From: Ignavibacteria bacterium UBA2333
Lineage (GTDB): Bacteria; Bacteroidota; Ignavibacteria; Kapaibacteriales; Kapaibacteriaceae
Length of the DNA stretch: 35,833 nt
Assembly (NCBI GenBank): GCA_002344895.1
Contig: DDUR01000073.1
Location: 1-35,833 of the forward strand
Direction of reading: 5' to 3'
A program made the position numbers and the translations under genes. The notes beneath the pieces are model-generated. The model made no database searches and was not told the origin of the DNA. It saw only the letters and a program-made list of their open reading frames with translations. Below, in pieces: positions 26,797-34,943 of this stretch (position 1 is the first letter of the stretch; the number at the start of each line of letters is the position of its first letter).

Positions 26797-27407
26797 GTTG
26801 CCTCCGTTACGAAGGTCTTCAGCGTCGTGTACAAGAGTTCGAGTGGAAGACCAACAATCGTATAGTAACAACCGTCAACTTTACGTACGAAGACAGCTCC
26901 AAAATCATCCTGAATGCCATAGGCACCTGCCTTATCCATTGGCGAACCCGTAGCCACGTAGGCGTCGATTTCCAAATCGTCAAGTTCTCTGAACTCAACA
27001 TTTGTGTTACGAACGGCGGTTATCGTGCGCATCGAAGCGCTGTCAACAATGGCTATCGCCGTAAAGACCGTGTGAGTTCGATTCGAAAGCTTACGAAGCA
27101 TACCACGAGCTTCAGCTTCCGATGCAGGCTTATTGAGAATTTCACCGTCCAAAACCACCGTTGTATCTGAACCAATAACGTAGGCAGGTAGACTTTGGGC
27201 TTCGGCGACGGTTCGCGCTTTGAGCGTGGCCAGCACACTAACGTATTCATCGGGTGGCGTGGATGTGGAGACCGTGTCCTCGTTGACATCTGCAACTACA
27301 ACTTGAAAGTCGAGTCCGATATGTGTCAACAGATGCCTCCGTCGCGGTGAAGCAGAAGCCAGGATGAGAGGTCTATCGACACCGAGGAAGTCGTTCAGGC
27401 GAAACAT
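26793..27407 (-). CDS. maf: Maf-family nucleotide pyrophosphatase
   Basis: Maf/YhdE enzymes hydrolyse non-canonical or canonical (dTTP/UTP) nucleoside triphosphates to monophosphates. Motifs present are LILASASPRRRHLL, VIGSDTTVVLDGEILNKP with the catalytic Asp, LSNRTHTVFTAIAIV and GSPMDKAGAYGIQD. The frame is open 10 codons further upstream (27437), but ATG 27407 gives the usual short N-terminus; it yields 204 residues. A TACTTTCG box ends 5 bases before this ATG, so the mRNA may be leaderless. The stop overlaps the ABC permease start. Confidence 0.93.
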   Translation of the reverse strand: MFRLNDFLGVDRPLILASASPRRRHLLTHIGLDFQVVVADVNEDTVSTSTPPDEYVSVLATLKARTVAEAQSLPAYVIGSDTTVVLDGEILNKPASEAEARGMLRKLSNRTHTVFTAIAIVDSASMRTITAVRNTNVEFRELDDLEIDAYVATGSPMDKAGAYGIQDDFGAVFVRKVDGCYYTIVGLPLELLYTTLKTFVTEAT

Positions 27408-27412
27408 GACCA

Positions 27413-27420
27413 CGAAAGTA
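27413..27420 (-). promoter_or_regulatory. Possible -7 box abutting maf
   Basis: The minus strand reads TACTTTCG, one base off TAnnTTTG, followed by 5 bases and the maf ATG. With the usual spacing transcription would begin at or next to the ATG. No -33 TTTG is seen at 19 bases. Confidence 0.3.
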
Positions 27421-27575
27421 CGGAGGACGTACTGCATTGCATGGAAGATCTGGGATCTGCTGTCTACCTAAATCACCATGTGTACGTGGACGGCGAGAAT
27501 GAGGGCGAACACGAGTAGAAGAAAAGTCGTACAGTAACCCGCTGTTACCACGACGTCGGATACGGCAAAGCCATG

Positions 27576-27583
27576 TAATTTCG
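27576..27583 (+). promoter_or_regulatory. Possible -7 box abutting the first OmpA-PD40 gene
   Basis: TAATTTCG, one base off TAnnTTTG, lies 4 bases before the ATG at 27588. The predicted start site coincides with the ATG. There is no ribosome-binding site between, and no TTTG at the -33 position. Confidence 0.3.
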
Positions 27584-27587
27584 ACCC

Positions 27588-29690
27588 ATGCGCTACACCC
27601 TTACGTTCTGTCTCCTCACCGTTCTTTCAGTATCCCAGCTAAACGGCCAAACTCGACGTGTTTTTTACGAGGATTTCTCGTCAAACGCCCGTCAGTGGGA
27701 GGTAGGTGACGGAGATGGAATCGAAGTAGAAGTCGACGACGGCCTCATTCGGTATGAACGATCGGCGGAATCTGGCACAACCTATGACTGGAAACCAGTT
27801 CCTATGGAATGGGTACGTGACAACTGGGAAATTCAAGTCAGGGTTCGCATTACTGACGGCGATGAAAATCATGGAGCATCACTCGTCTATGGCGTTGCTG
27901 ATATGGCCAACCTCTACGGAGTGGCAATCGCCTTTGATGGCAGCGTTCAGGTGTGGAGAGCCAAGGAAGGGACGTACGAGACCATTCAAGAATGGACCTA
28001 TCCCAAGAAGGCAAAGAAGATCGGAGAGTGGAATACACTACGCATCGTAAAACATAACGATGCCGTTGCCATGTACGTGAACGATGAGTGGTTCTATGGA
28101 TATAACTTTTCATACTATCGTTGGTTTGGGAACAATGTAGGTTTTGCAGTACATCGTAATCGCTCGGTAGAGTTTGATGATCTCGCCATCGTGGCGTCCT
28201 CGCCAAACCCTATCCGTCATGTCGCTGGAATCGATACAAGTCAGCAACGCACTCCTTTGCCGGCAGCAATCAACAGCGAATACATGGACCTACTTGATGG
28301 GATCTCACCCGACGGAAGAACGATGTACATCAGTCGGACAGGACATCCAGCAAACGTTGGTACAGAGAAAAAATCTGATGTGTGGGTCACTACAAAGGAT
28401 GCGCATGGGAATTGGCAGCCTGCCGTACATCTTGGACGACCTATTAATAACGAAGGAAACAATTTCCTTGTCACTGCAATGCCGGACGGAAATCAGCTCT
28501 ACCTGCAGAACACCTACAACCGTGACGGCTCAGTTGGTGGTCCCGGGATCTCCTTGTCGAAACGAGAGGGTTCTACGTGGACCTTGCCAGTAGCACAGAA
28601 AATTGAAGACTACGAGAATCTGTCTGGGAGCACGACATCGTACATCGCACCCGATGGACTCACGCTGATATCATCCGTTCAACGACAAGAAGGAATGGGA
28701 TCACTTGACCTCTTTGTTTCAAAACGTCAAGAAGACGGATCTTGGTCACGGCCAGTATCGCTTGGCTCAACAATCAACACTGTCGGTGCAGACTACGGCC
28801 CATTTATCGCCGCGGACAATACGACAATGATCTTCTCTTCAAATGGCCATCCGGGCCATGGCGGAGTTGATCTTTATGTTACCCGACGCCTTGATGACAC
28901 GTGGACATCATGGTCGGAACCAGAAAATCTGGGCAAACCGATTAACAGCGATGATCACGATGCATACTTCATGATTCCTACCGTCGGCGATATTGGTTAC
29001 TTCAATTCCAAGGAAGGTGACCGCGAGATGGATATTTATTCGATTCGTGTACCGTCGGGAGCGCTCCCGCGGACAACACTCATCGTACGAGGTCGTGTCT
29101 TTGATGCAAAAACATCGAAACCTATCGCTGCAGATATTATCTACGAACGCCTCGAAAGTGGTGTGCGCGAAGGAGAGGCCACGTCGAATCCGTCGGACGG
29201 CGCATACTCCGTGGCACTCAGTGGCAAGGTTGCTTACACAATCCGTGCTGTTGCTCAAGGATACTATGCCTTATCGGAGAGTGTTGACCTTTCCTCAACA
29301 TCAGGCGAAGTAACTCGTGATCTCTTTCTCGTTCCTATTGTCAAGGATGCCGTTATACGTCTGAACAACATCTTCTTTGATTCCGGCAGCTGGGACATTA
29401 AACCCGAATCAATGCCGGAAATCCGCCGTCTTGCCGATGTACTCCGCGACAACGTCAATGTTGAAATTGAACTTGCCGGACATACGGATGACGTTGGGAA
29501 CGATGCTGCCAATCTTACGCTTTCGCAAAATCGTGTAAACGCCGTCATGAAAAGTCTGATTGATCTTGGCATCGTGGCCAATCGACTTACAGCCAAGGGA
29601 TACGGTGAAACACGTCCGTCTGTACCCAATACCTCCGACGAAAACCGGAAACAGAATAGGCGCGTTGAGTTTCGAGTTGTGAAGGATTGA
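27588..29690 (+). CDS. OmpA-family envelope protein with PD40 propeller (copy 1)
   Basis: This is a 700-residue exported protein. Residues 1-20 are a signal peptide (LSVSQLNG-Q). Residues 23-205 form a concanavalin-like sandwich (FYEDFSSNARQWEVGD...GNNVGFAVHRNRSVEFDDLAI) like LamG or 3-keto-disaccharide hydrolase-type domains. Next come about five PD40/WD40-like blades (LLDGISPDGRTMYIS, VTAMPDGNQLYLQ, IAPDGLTLISS, IAADNTTMIFSSNGHPG). A carboxypeptidase-regulatory-like domain follows (LIVRGRVFDAKTSKPIAADIIYE). Residues 590-700 are the OmpA peptidoglycan-binding domain (IFFDSGSWDIKPES, GHTDDVGNDAANLTLSQNRVNAV, RRVEFRVV). The architecture suggests a periplasmic or outer-membrane anchor. The next gene is a full-length paralog. 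Confidence 0.9.
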   Translation: MRYTLTFCLLTVLSVSQLNGQTRRVFYEDFSSNARQWEVGDGDGIEVEVDDGLIRYERSAESGTTYDWKPVPMEWVRDNWEIQVRVRITDGDENHGASLVYGVADMANLYGVAIAFDGSVQVWRAKEGTYETIQEWTYPKKAKKIGEWNTLRIVKHNDAVAMYVNDEWFYGYNFSYYRWFGNNVGFAVHRNRSVEFDDLAIVASSPNPIRHVAGIDTSQQRTPLPAAINSEYMDLLDGISPDGRTMYISRTGHPANVGTEKKSDVWVTTKDAHGNWQPAVHLGRPINNEGNNFLVTAMPDGNQLYLQNTYNRDGSVGGPGISLSKREGSTWTLPVAQKIEDYENLSGSTTSYIAPDGLTLISSVQRQEGMGSLDLFVSKRQEDGSWSRPVSLGSTINTVGADYGPFIAADNTTMIFSSNGHPGHGGVDLYVTRRLDDTWTSWSEPENLGKPINSDDHDAYFMIPTVGDIGYFNSKEGDREMDIYSIRVPSGALPRTTLIVRGRVFDAKTSKPIAADIIYERLESGVREGEATSNPSDGAYSVALSGKVAYTIRAVAQGYYALSESVDLSSTSGEVTRDLFLVPIVKDAVIRLNNIFFDSGSWDIKPESMPEIRRLADVLRDNVNVEIELAGHTDDVGNDAANLTLSQNRVNAVMKSLIDLGIVANRLTAKGYGETRPSVPNTSDENRKQNRRVEFRVVKD

Positions 29691-29760
29691 TACGCTGGGT
29701 GACGCTGGCTTACGCTGGGTGACGCTGGCTTACGCTGGGTGACGCTGGATGACGCTGGCT
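29691..29760. repeat. Tandem 20-bp repeat (3.5 copies)
   Basis: The array starts directly after the stop codon of the first OmpA gene. The unit is TACGCTGGGTGACGCTGGCT, itself two similar 10-mers; two units are exact, the third ends in GGAT and the last is a half unit. Related 10-mers occur at 34947-34978 upstream of tcdA. No inverted repeat is evident. The remaining 128 bases to the next ATG show no clear promoter box. Confidence 0.9.
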
Positions 29761-29888
29761 TACTCCGGCCGAGATTGTTTTGTGTGTGTACGTGTTTACG
29801 TCGCCGTTGTATCAATGGTACATGAGAACATTTTGCTCATTGTATCGTACAACGTGCCCCACACTTCCACACACGTTCTACTCACATT

Positions 29889-32000
29889 ATGCATCACGCT
29901 ATTGCTGCTCTGATTTTTGGTTTAACACTGTTCCCCGAAACTGCCCTTTCACAACCGAAGACAGCCTTCTACGAAGACTTTTCGTCGAACAAACGATCCT
30001 GGTATGTTGGTAGAACCGACTCCATGATTGCTGTTTTGGATAACGGAACACTTCGATATGTGCGTTTGGCAGAATCCGGATTTCAGTATGATTGGAAAAA
30101 CGTCGATATCGACTGGGAATCATCGAACTGGACGATATCTGCTCGAATGAGTGTTGAAGCCGGTGATGACGTACACGGCGCAAGTCTCTGTTGGGGATTA
30201 GCAGACGTCGATAACTTCTATGGCGTCACCATTACTCACACGGGTTGGATTCAGGTCTTCCAGAAGAAGGCAGGGAATATTGAACCACTCCTTAAGTGGT
30301 TTCAACACCCTGCTCTTGGTACGAATGGCACTTGGAATACGGTAAAGATTGTTCGTCAATGTGACGCTATCGGCATCTTCGTCAACGATGCCTATGTCTA
30401 TCTACTCATGCCGTCCAGACAGCCGTTGTTTGGGAACGGAGTAGGATTTGGAATCCATGCGCGGCGAGCCGTTCGATTTGACGATCTCGAAGTAACACAT
30501 TCGCCAATGCCCCCTTTGCGCCTTACCAAGGGTGTTGATACGAATCAGCGACGCAATCGACTTCCAGCCACGGTTAACTCGGAGCATTCCGAACTTCTTG
30601 ATGGCATTATGCCAGATGGGAATACGCTGTACATCAGTCGAGGAGGTGATCCGAACAACTATGGGAACGACAAACTGGCGGACATCTACGTAACGCGACG
30701 GCAGAAGGACGGCTCGTGGTCTGAAGCTGAACATCTCGGCAAACCCATCAACAACGAAGCAAACAACTACGTTGTCACAGCAATGCCAGACGGTAATCAG
30801 CTCTATATCCAGAACACCTACAAGGCTGATGGCTCATATGCAGGTGTTGGCGTTTCTCACACGCAGTGGAATGGCACGTCGTGGACACTCCCGAAGACGT
30901 TACAGATTGACAACTTTGAAAGCATGGGCGAATATTCATCGTACTACATTGCACCCGACGGACTTACACTCATTCTCGCAATTCAAACATCAAAAACAAC
31001 GGGAGCACAAGATCTTTTCGTTTCACGCAAACAATCTGATGGGACGTGGTCCACACCACTATCATTGGGACCTACCATTAATACCGTAGGAGACGACTTC
31101 GGTCCATTTATCGCTGCTGACAACACGACAATGATCTTCTCATCTAATGGACATCCAGGATATGGCGAGAATGACTTATTCGTAACACGACGTCTGGATG
31201 ACACGTGGACTGCGTGGTCAGAACCAGAGAATCTGGGTCGTCCCATTAATAGCAGTAAGTTTGACGCCTTTTTTATGATTCCTACGGAAGGGAATCAAGG
31301 ATACTTTACATCAAGTGAGCCTGGTCAGAAGTCAGACGTCTACACGATCAAGGTACCTGTAGGCGCACTGCCACAACGTACAGTTATTGTTCGTGGCACG
31401 GTATACGATGCGACAACAAAATCACCACTTGCAGCTGACATTATCTACGAACGACTCGAAAGTGGCGAGCAAGAAGGAGCTGCAACGTCGAACCCATCCA
31501 ACGGTGCATACTCTATCGCACTGAGCGGCAATGTTGCTTACGCCATTCGCGCCGCTGCAACAGGGTACTATGCACTCACAGAGACAATCGACCTTACATC
31601 GTATCCTTCAAGTAACGATGTCACGAAGGATCTGTACCTCGCTCCTATCGTAAAGGATGCTATCATCAGACTCAACAACATTTTCTTCGACACAGGGAAA
31701 TGGGACCTACGACCAGAATCGACACCCGAAATTGAACGTCTTGCCGAACTCCTTCGGAAAAACTCTTCGATTGCTATTGAACTCGCAGGTCACACTGATG
31801 ACATAGGGAATGATGCGGCAAATCTTACTCTGTCGCAGAATCGTGTTAACTCCGTGATGAAGGCCCTTATCCAGCTCGGAATTGCAGCAGACCGACTAAC
31901 GGCAAAGGGTTATGGAGAAACGGCCCCGACGGTTCCGAACACATCTGATGAACATCGGCAAAAGAATCGACGCGTTGAATTTCGTGTCGTCAAAGACTAA
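29889..32000 (+). CDS. OmpA-family envelope protein with PD40 propeller (copy 2)
   Basis: The 703-residue protein has the same architecture as its neighbour in the same order: signal peptide (1-21, ending ALS-Q), concanavalin-like domain (FYEDFSSNKRSWYVG...GFGIHARRAVRFDDLEV), PD40 blades, regulatory-like domain (VIVRGTVYDATTKSPLAADIIYE) and C-terminal OmpA domain (IFFDTGKWDLRPES, GHTDDIGNDAANLTLSQNRVNSV). Long blocks, such as the IAADNTTMIFSSNGHPG blade and the OmpA end, are nearly identical to copy 1, whereas the N-terminal sandwich differs more. This points to a tandem duplication followed by divergence of the exposed N-terminal domain. It ends 12 bases before a strong terminator. Confidence 0.9.
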   Translation: MHHAIAALIFGLTLFPETALSQPKTAFYEDFSSNKRSWYVGRTDSMIAVLDNGTLRYVRLAESGFQYDWKNVDIDWESSNWTISARMSVEAGDDVHGASLCWGLADVDNFYGVTITHTGWIQVFQKKAGNIEPLLKWFQHPALGTNGTWNTVKIVRQCDAIGIFVNDAYVYLLMPSRQPLFGNGVGFGIHARRAVRFDDLEVTHSPMPPLRLTKGVDTNQRRNRLPATVNSEHSELLDGIMPDGNTLYISRGGDPNNYGNDKLADIYVTRRQKDGSWSEAEHLGKPINNEANNYVVTAMPDGNQLYIQNTYKADGSYAGVGVSHTQWNGTSWTLPKTLQIDNFESMGEYSSYYIAPDGLTLILAIQTSKTTGAQDLFVSRKQSDGTWSTPLSLGPTINTVGDDFGPFIAADNTTMIFSSNGHPGYGENDLFVTRRLDDTWTAWSEPENLGRPINSSKFDAFFMIPTEGNQGYFTSSEPGQKSDVYTIKVPVGALPQRTVIVRGTVYDATTKSPLAADIIYERLESGEQEGAATSNPSNGAYSIALSGNVAYAIRAAATGYYALTETIDLTSYPSSNDVTKDLYLAPIVKDAIIRLNNIFFDTGKWDLRPESTPEIERLAELLRKNSSIAIELAGHTDDIGNDAANLTLSQNRVNSVMKALIQLGIAADRLTAKGYGETAPTVPNTSDEHRQKNRRVEFRVVKD

Positions 32001-32012
32001 TACAATGAACAG

Positions 32013-32039
32013 AGAGCCGGGGATGTGATCCCCGGCTCT
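32013..32039. terminator. Bidirectional terminator between ompA-like copy 2 and the gpx operon
   Basis: A perfect 12-bp stem AGAGCCGGGGAT/ATCCCCGGCTCT closes on a GTG loop in the 49-base gap between two convergent genes. U tracts on both sides are weak, but the stem strength and position make termination in both directions likely. Confidence 0.75.
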
Positions 32040-32049
32040 GCGAGATAAC

Positions 32050-32598
32050 TTATTTCAGCAGGCCTTCAACCTTTGTGACGATTTCGTCGGACAATGGTTC
32101 AACATTACTCTTATACCGTCCGACAACATTTCCGTTCTGATCAATCAAAAACTTCTCAAAGTTCCAGGCAACTTCACCGCTTGGCACACCTTTATGTTCT
32201 GATGTAAGCCATGCATAGAGTTTATGTTGTTCCGGACCCTTCACGGTAATCTTCGAGAACATCGGGAATGTCACATCGTATTTCGTAGAACAGAACGACT
32301 GAATTTCTTCGTCGCTTCCCGGCTCTTGAGCACCGAAGTCATTTGCTGGAAACCCCAGAACAACGAACCCCTTCTCAGAGTACGTTCGATAGAGCTTCTC
32401 CAACGGCTCGTACTGACGTGTATATCCACAGAAGCTGGCAACGTTCACAACAAGAACAACCTTGCCTTTGTATTGTGAAAGGTTAACGGACTTCCCATCA
32501 ATGGTGGTCATGGAAAAGTCGTGAAGCGAAGGCGTAGGTGTTGATGGTTCCATGGTGGGTGCCGTAAAAAGAAAGAGTGCAAGAAGTGCTGAGATCAT
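32050..32598 (-). CDS. Glutathione-peroxidase-family (thioredoxin-type) peroxidase
   Basis: The protein reduces hydroperoxides. I take the ATG at 32598, 5 bases after the methyltransferase stop, giving 182 residues; the frame is open further upstream only within that gene. An N-terminal hydrophobic stretch (ISALLALFLFTAP, residues 2-14) suggests export or membrane anchoring. The catalytic Cys57 is in VNVASFCGYTRQYE, with Gln91 (FGAQEPG) and Trp145-Asn146 (AWNFEKFL) completing the tetrad. Cys103 in SFCSTKYDVTFPMF is where the resolving Cys of thioredoxin-dependent GPx enzymes lies, so thioredoxin is a likelier reductant than glutathione. It closes the tRNA-modification operon, perhaps only by position. 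Confidence 0.9.
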   Translation of the reverse strand: MISALLALFLFTAPTMEPSTPTPSLHDFSMTTIDGKSVNLSQYKGKVVLVVNVASFCGYTRQYEPLEKLYRTYSEKGFVVLGFPANDFGAQEPGSDEEIQSFCSTKYDVTFPMFSKITVKGPEQHKLYAWLTSEHKGVPSGEVAWNFEKFLIDQNGNVVGRYKSNVEPLSDEIVTKVEGLLK

Positions 32599-32603
32599 GA
32601 TGA

Positions 32604-33176
32604 CTATTCCGAGCGTGAAGTAATGACGTAGGCCGTGGGCGGTGTACCCTTCTGGTTCAGAAAGGTTGACCGCACACATGTCCACCGTGCCTGATCCAGT
32701 GCCGATAACACCGACTCAATAGCAAGTCGTTCCCGCTCACCCTCCTCATGTCCGTAACACACAATGGTAATGAGTCCGTCTGGAGCCAACATGTCGAGAG
32801 CAGCAGCCAACGCACGTTGTGTTGTGGTCGCCACCGTCGTAACCGTTTTATCACCACCGGGAAGATATCCCAGATTAAACGTCACACAGCGAACGGAGCC
32901 ATGGTGCTCCTTGGGGACAATTGCCGACATTTCTTCGTGTCCACCGAGATGAAGTATGGCTGTACATGGAGTGTTCTTGAGTCGCGACCGAGTTACGTCG
33001 AGTGCAACCTGCTGAATGTCAAATCCATACAGAGTTCCCGACGGACCGATGGATTCGGCTAGTGCGGCGGCATCAAGGCCATTACCAAGTGTTGCGTCAA
33101 CTACCACATCACCTTCGGCAACGTGGGCTCGAAGAAGTGCGTGAACGTATGTTACTGCGTTGTCAAAAAGTGTCAT
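32604..33176 (-). CDS. mnmM: MnmM/YtqB-type tRNA nm5U34 methyltransferase
   Basis: This 190-residue Rossmann-fold methyltransferase belongs to the family named rRNA_methylase (PF06962, YtqB). The SAM site is VVVDATLGNGLDAAALAE (25-42), and the family signature NLGYLPGGDKTVTT is at 101-114. The Bacillus YtqB member has been identified as MnmM, which methylates 5-aminomethyl(-2-thio)uridine at tRNA position 34. The frame is open upstream to 33302, but ATG 33176 overlaps the stop of the oxidoreductase (ATGA) and matches the normal N-terminus. That overlap with an MnmC(o)/MnmL-like enzyme strongly supports the tRNA role over an rRNA one. Confidence 0.85.
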   Translation of the reverse strand: MTLFDNAVTYVHALLRAHVAEGDVVVDATLGNGLDAAALAESIGPSGTLYGFDIQQVALDVTRSRLKNTPCTAILHLGGHEEMSAIVPKEHHGSVRCVTFNLGYLPGGDKTVTTVATTTQRALAAALDMLAPDGLITIVCYGHEEGERERLAIESVLSALDQARWTCVRSTFLNQKGTPPTAYVITSRSE

Positions 33177-34153
33177 ATGCGAAGATGCGCAATGTCGATG
33201 TCGTGATCGATACGATGTCCATTCAGAATCGACTGCACCAACTCCCGTGCAGCCCATGGTCCAAACAGTGTACCCTTGGCACCAAATCCAGTGCAGATCC
33301 ATGCATTTGGTCTTTCCGGGTGTTGGCCTACCATCGGACGTTTAAACTGTGTTGAAGGTCGAATTGCCGCGTGATGTCCAATGACTCTCGGTCTGCGCCC
33401 AGTTAGCGACTCGTAATCATCTAACAATCGTTGTTGAGCAGAGTCTGTTGGCGTGGGATCGAGATCCCACCAAACGTTCGTAGCACCAACACGCTGTCTG
33501 CCGTGTGCCGAAACAATCCAGGTACCGTTTGATACAACTCGAGATCCAAGGTCATCAGGCGACTCAACATCAATTGTTTCTCCCTTACTCGGTTCGAGTT
33601 TTAACCATGACCAGAGCGGATGATTATGAATGTGCCAGCCCATTGCATAAATCGTTGTGGTAAGGGGCGCTTCGCTGTGGGCATCAAACCTGCCAACAAC
33701 AAACTCACCGCGTTCTTCAACAAGTTTACGTGTGTCGTTCAGGAACTCTGGCAGGTCTACAACGGCCGCATCTTGTGAAATAAATCCACCGTAGGGCGCT
33801 TGTAGACCCAACATCGAATCTGGCTGAAACTCAACAACATCAATTCCAACATAGGCCCCTTTTGCCCCTTGCCGATAAAACTCTTCACGCTGTTCATCCG
33901 AACGAAATGCGCGAACAATTTCCACATCTCTCCACACAGCAGACGGATATGCTGTGCGTGCGATAGGCAGGAGCTCGCGAATTCGCCATGTTGGCTTACA
34001 ACGTTGTCCAGCTATGGGGACGATGATACCAGCAGCAATACGTGTTGATGTTGTGGACTCCCACGGATCAATAACACGAACACGTTCGCCAGCGCTGATC
34101 AGATGTCGGGCACACCAAGCTCCAGCGAGACCAAAACCAAGGATTGTGATCAC
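33173..34153 (-). CDS. FAD-dependent oxidoreductase, MnmC(o)/MnmL-like
   Basis: The 326-residue protein is a DAO-family (PF01266) flavoenzyme. The FAD-binding motif GFGLAGAWCARHLISAGERV is at residues 6-25 and the C-terminal cofactor segment is GFGAKGTLFGPWAARELV. RIAAGIIVPIAGQR and the HAAIRPSTQFKRPMVGQHPE segment recall the oxidase half of MnmC, which converts cmnm5U34 to nm5U34 in tRNA. It starts with GTG 19 bases after tcdA and overlaps the MnmM-type gene by 4 bases. I infer that it makes the substrate of that methyltransferase, as MnmL (YurR) does for MnmM in Bacillus. A general amino-acid oxidase role cannot be ruled out from sequence alone. Confidence 0.75.
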   Translation of the reverse strand: MITILGFGLAGAWCARHLISAGERVRVIDPWESTTSTRIAAGIIVPIAGQRCKPTWRIRELLPIARTAYPSAVWRDVEIVRAFRSDEQREEFYRQGAKGAYVGIDVVEFQPDSMLGLQAPYGGFISQDAAVVDLPEFLNDTRKLVEERGEFVVGRFDAHSEAPLTTTIYAMGWHIHNHPLWSWLKLEPSKGETIDVESPDDLGSRVVSNGTWIVSAHGRQRVGATNVWWDLDPTPTDSAQQRLLDDYESLTGRRPRVIGHHAAIRPSTQFKRPMVGQHPERPNAWICTGFGAKGTLFGPWAARELVQSILNGHRIDHDIDIAHLRI

Positions 34154-34172
34154 AGATTGTTATTATCCTTGT

Positions 34173-34889
34173 TTACGACAGTGCTCGAACGACAACACTT
34201 GCACACGCCCCACCAAAAGCAGCAGGTAGATAACTCACAGTACCAAAGGCAGACTTCTTAAAGTTTGTCCCATCGGTATACATCAGAGAGTCGATGTTCG
34301 TCTCTTCGAGTGACCATACGGCAGAAATCCCCGAGCGAATTCCGATTCGATGTAATCGTTTACGAACAAAACGAGCGAGTGAACATTTCTGCGACTCTGA
34401 AATATCTCCCGTGCGAATAAGTGTGGGATCTGTTTTCCCTCCGGCTCCCATAGAACTTACGATTGGTAGTCCGCGCTCAACAGCCTTTTGTAGCAGAAAA
34501 ACCTTTGGTGTGAGCGAGTCGATGGCGTCTATCACAAAGTCGTACTTCGGTGCAAGAATTCTATCAACCTTATCGGGCGTGATAAAATCCTTCATTACAA
34601 TCAACCGAAGGTCAGGATTGATGTCCTGCAACCGTTCTCGCATCACATCGACCTTAAACCTTCCTTCCGTTGAGGAAAGAGCGGGAAGTTGTCTGTTACG
34701 ATTGGACGGATCTACGACATCTCCGTCAACAATGGTCATGCGACCTACACCGGCACGTACGAGAAACTCTGCTGCAAACGAACCGACCCCACCTTGGCCA
34801 ACAACAAGAACATGAGAACGCTGCAAACGGTCAGCAGCCTCATCTCCAAGAAGAAGTCGCGTTCGTGACTGCCAGCTACTATCCGTCAT
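34173..34889 (-). CDS. tcdA: tRNA threonylcarbamoyladenosine dehydratase TcdA
   Basis: TcdA (CsdL) is an E1-like ATPase that cyclises t6A37 to ct6A in tRNAs reading ANN codons. The nucleotide-binding motif GQGGVG is at residues 31-36, then VDGDVVDPSNRNRQLPALSSTEGR (54-77), DAIDSLTPKVFL and SSMGAGGKTDPTLIRTGDI, all typical of TcdA rather than MoeB or ThiF. No ubiquitin-like partner or rhodanese domain is present. I use ATG 34889 (238 residues), which matches the usual N-terminus; an ATG 14 codons upstream (34931) sits 4 bases from a promoter-like box and is a real alternative. It is first in the tcdA-mnmL-mnmM-gpx run. Confidence 0.93.
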   Translation of the reverse strand: MTDSSWQSRTRLLLGDEAADRLQRSHVLVVGQGGVGSFAAEFLVRAGVGRMTIVDGDVVDPSNRNRQLPALSSTEGRFKVDVMRERLQDINPDLRLIVMKDFITPDKVDRILAPKYDFVIDAIDSLTPKVFLLQKAVERGLPIVSSMGAGGKTDPTLIRTGDISESQKCSLARFVRKRLHRIGIRSGISAVWSLEETNIDSLMYTDGTNFKKSAFGTVSYLPAAFGGACASVVVRALS

Positions 34890-34935
34890 CGGTTGCAGAC
34901 GATTACGGAAGTCATTAACGGGATCGTACATAAAG

Positions 34936-34943
34936 CAAAGTTA
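34936..34943 (-). promoter_or_regulatory. Putative -7 box for the tcdA operon
   Basis: The minus strand reads TAACTTTG, an exact TAnnTTTG match, 4 bases before the in-frame ATG at 34931 and 46 bases before the preferred tcdA start. No TTTG is found 19 bases upstream. If it is used, the transcript starts at or near 34931. Confidence 0.4.

Noticed and set aside
29691..29760. CRISPR array
   Set aside because: Units are directly adjacent with no unique spacers, and no cas genes are present.
29264..29815. Minus-strand frame with Pro/Ser-rich repeats (QRKPASPSV)
   Set aside because: It is the complement of the 20-bp tandem repeat and of the OmpA domain; codon pattern follows the plus-strand gene.
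32604..33176. 16S rRNA methyltransferase RsmH (MraW)
   Set aside because: Too short, lacks RsmH motifs and has the YtqB/MnmM signature NLGYLPGGD.
34173..34889. MoeB/ThiF adenylyltransferase for sulfur transfer
   Set aside because: The NRQLPALSSTEGR and SSMGAGGKTDP motifs and lack of a small sulfur-carrier gene fit TcdA.
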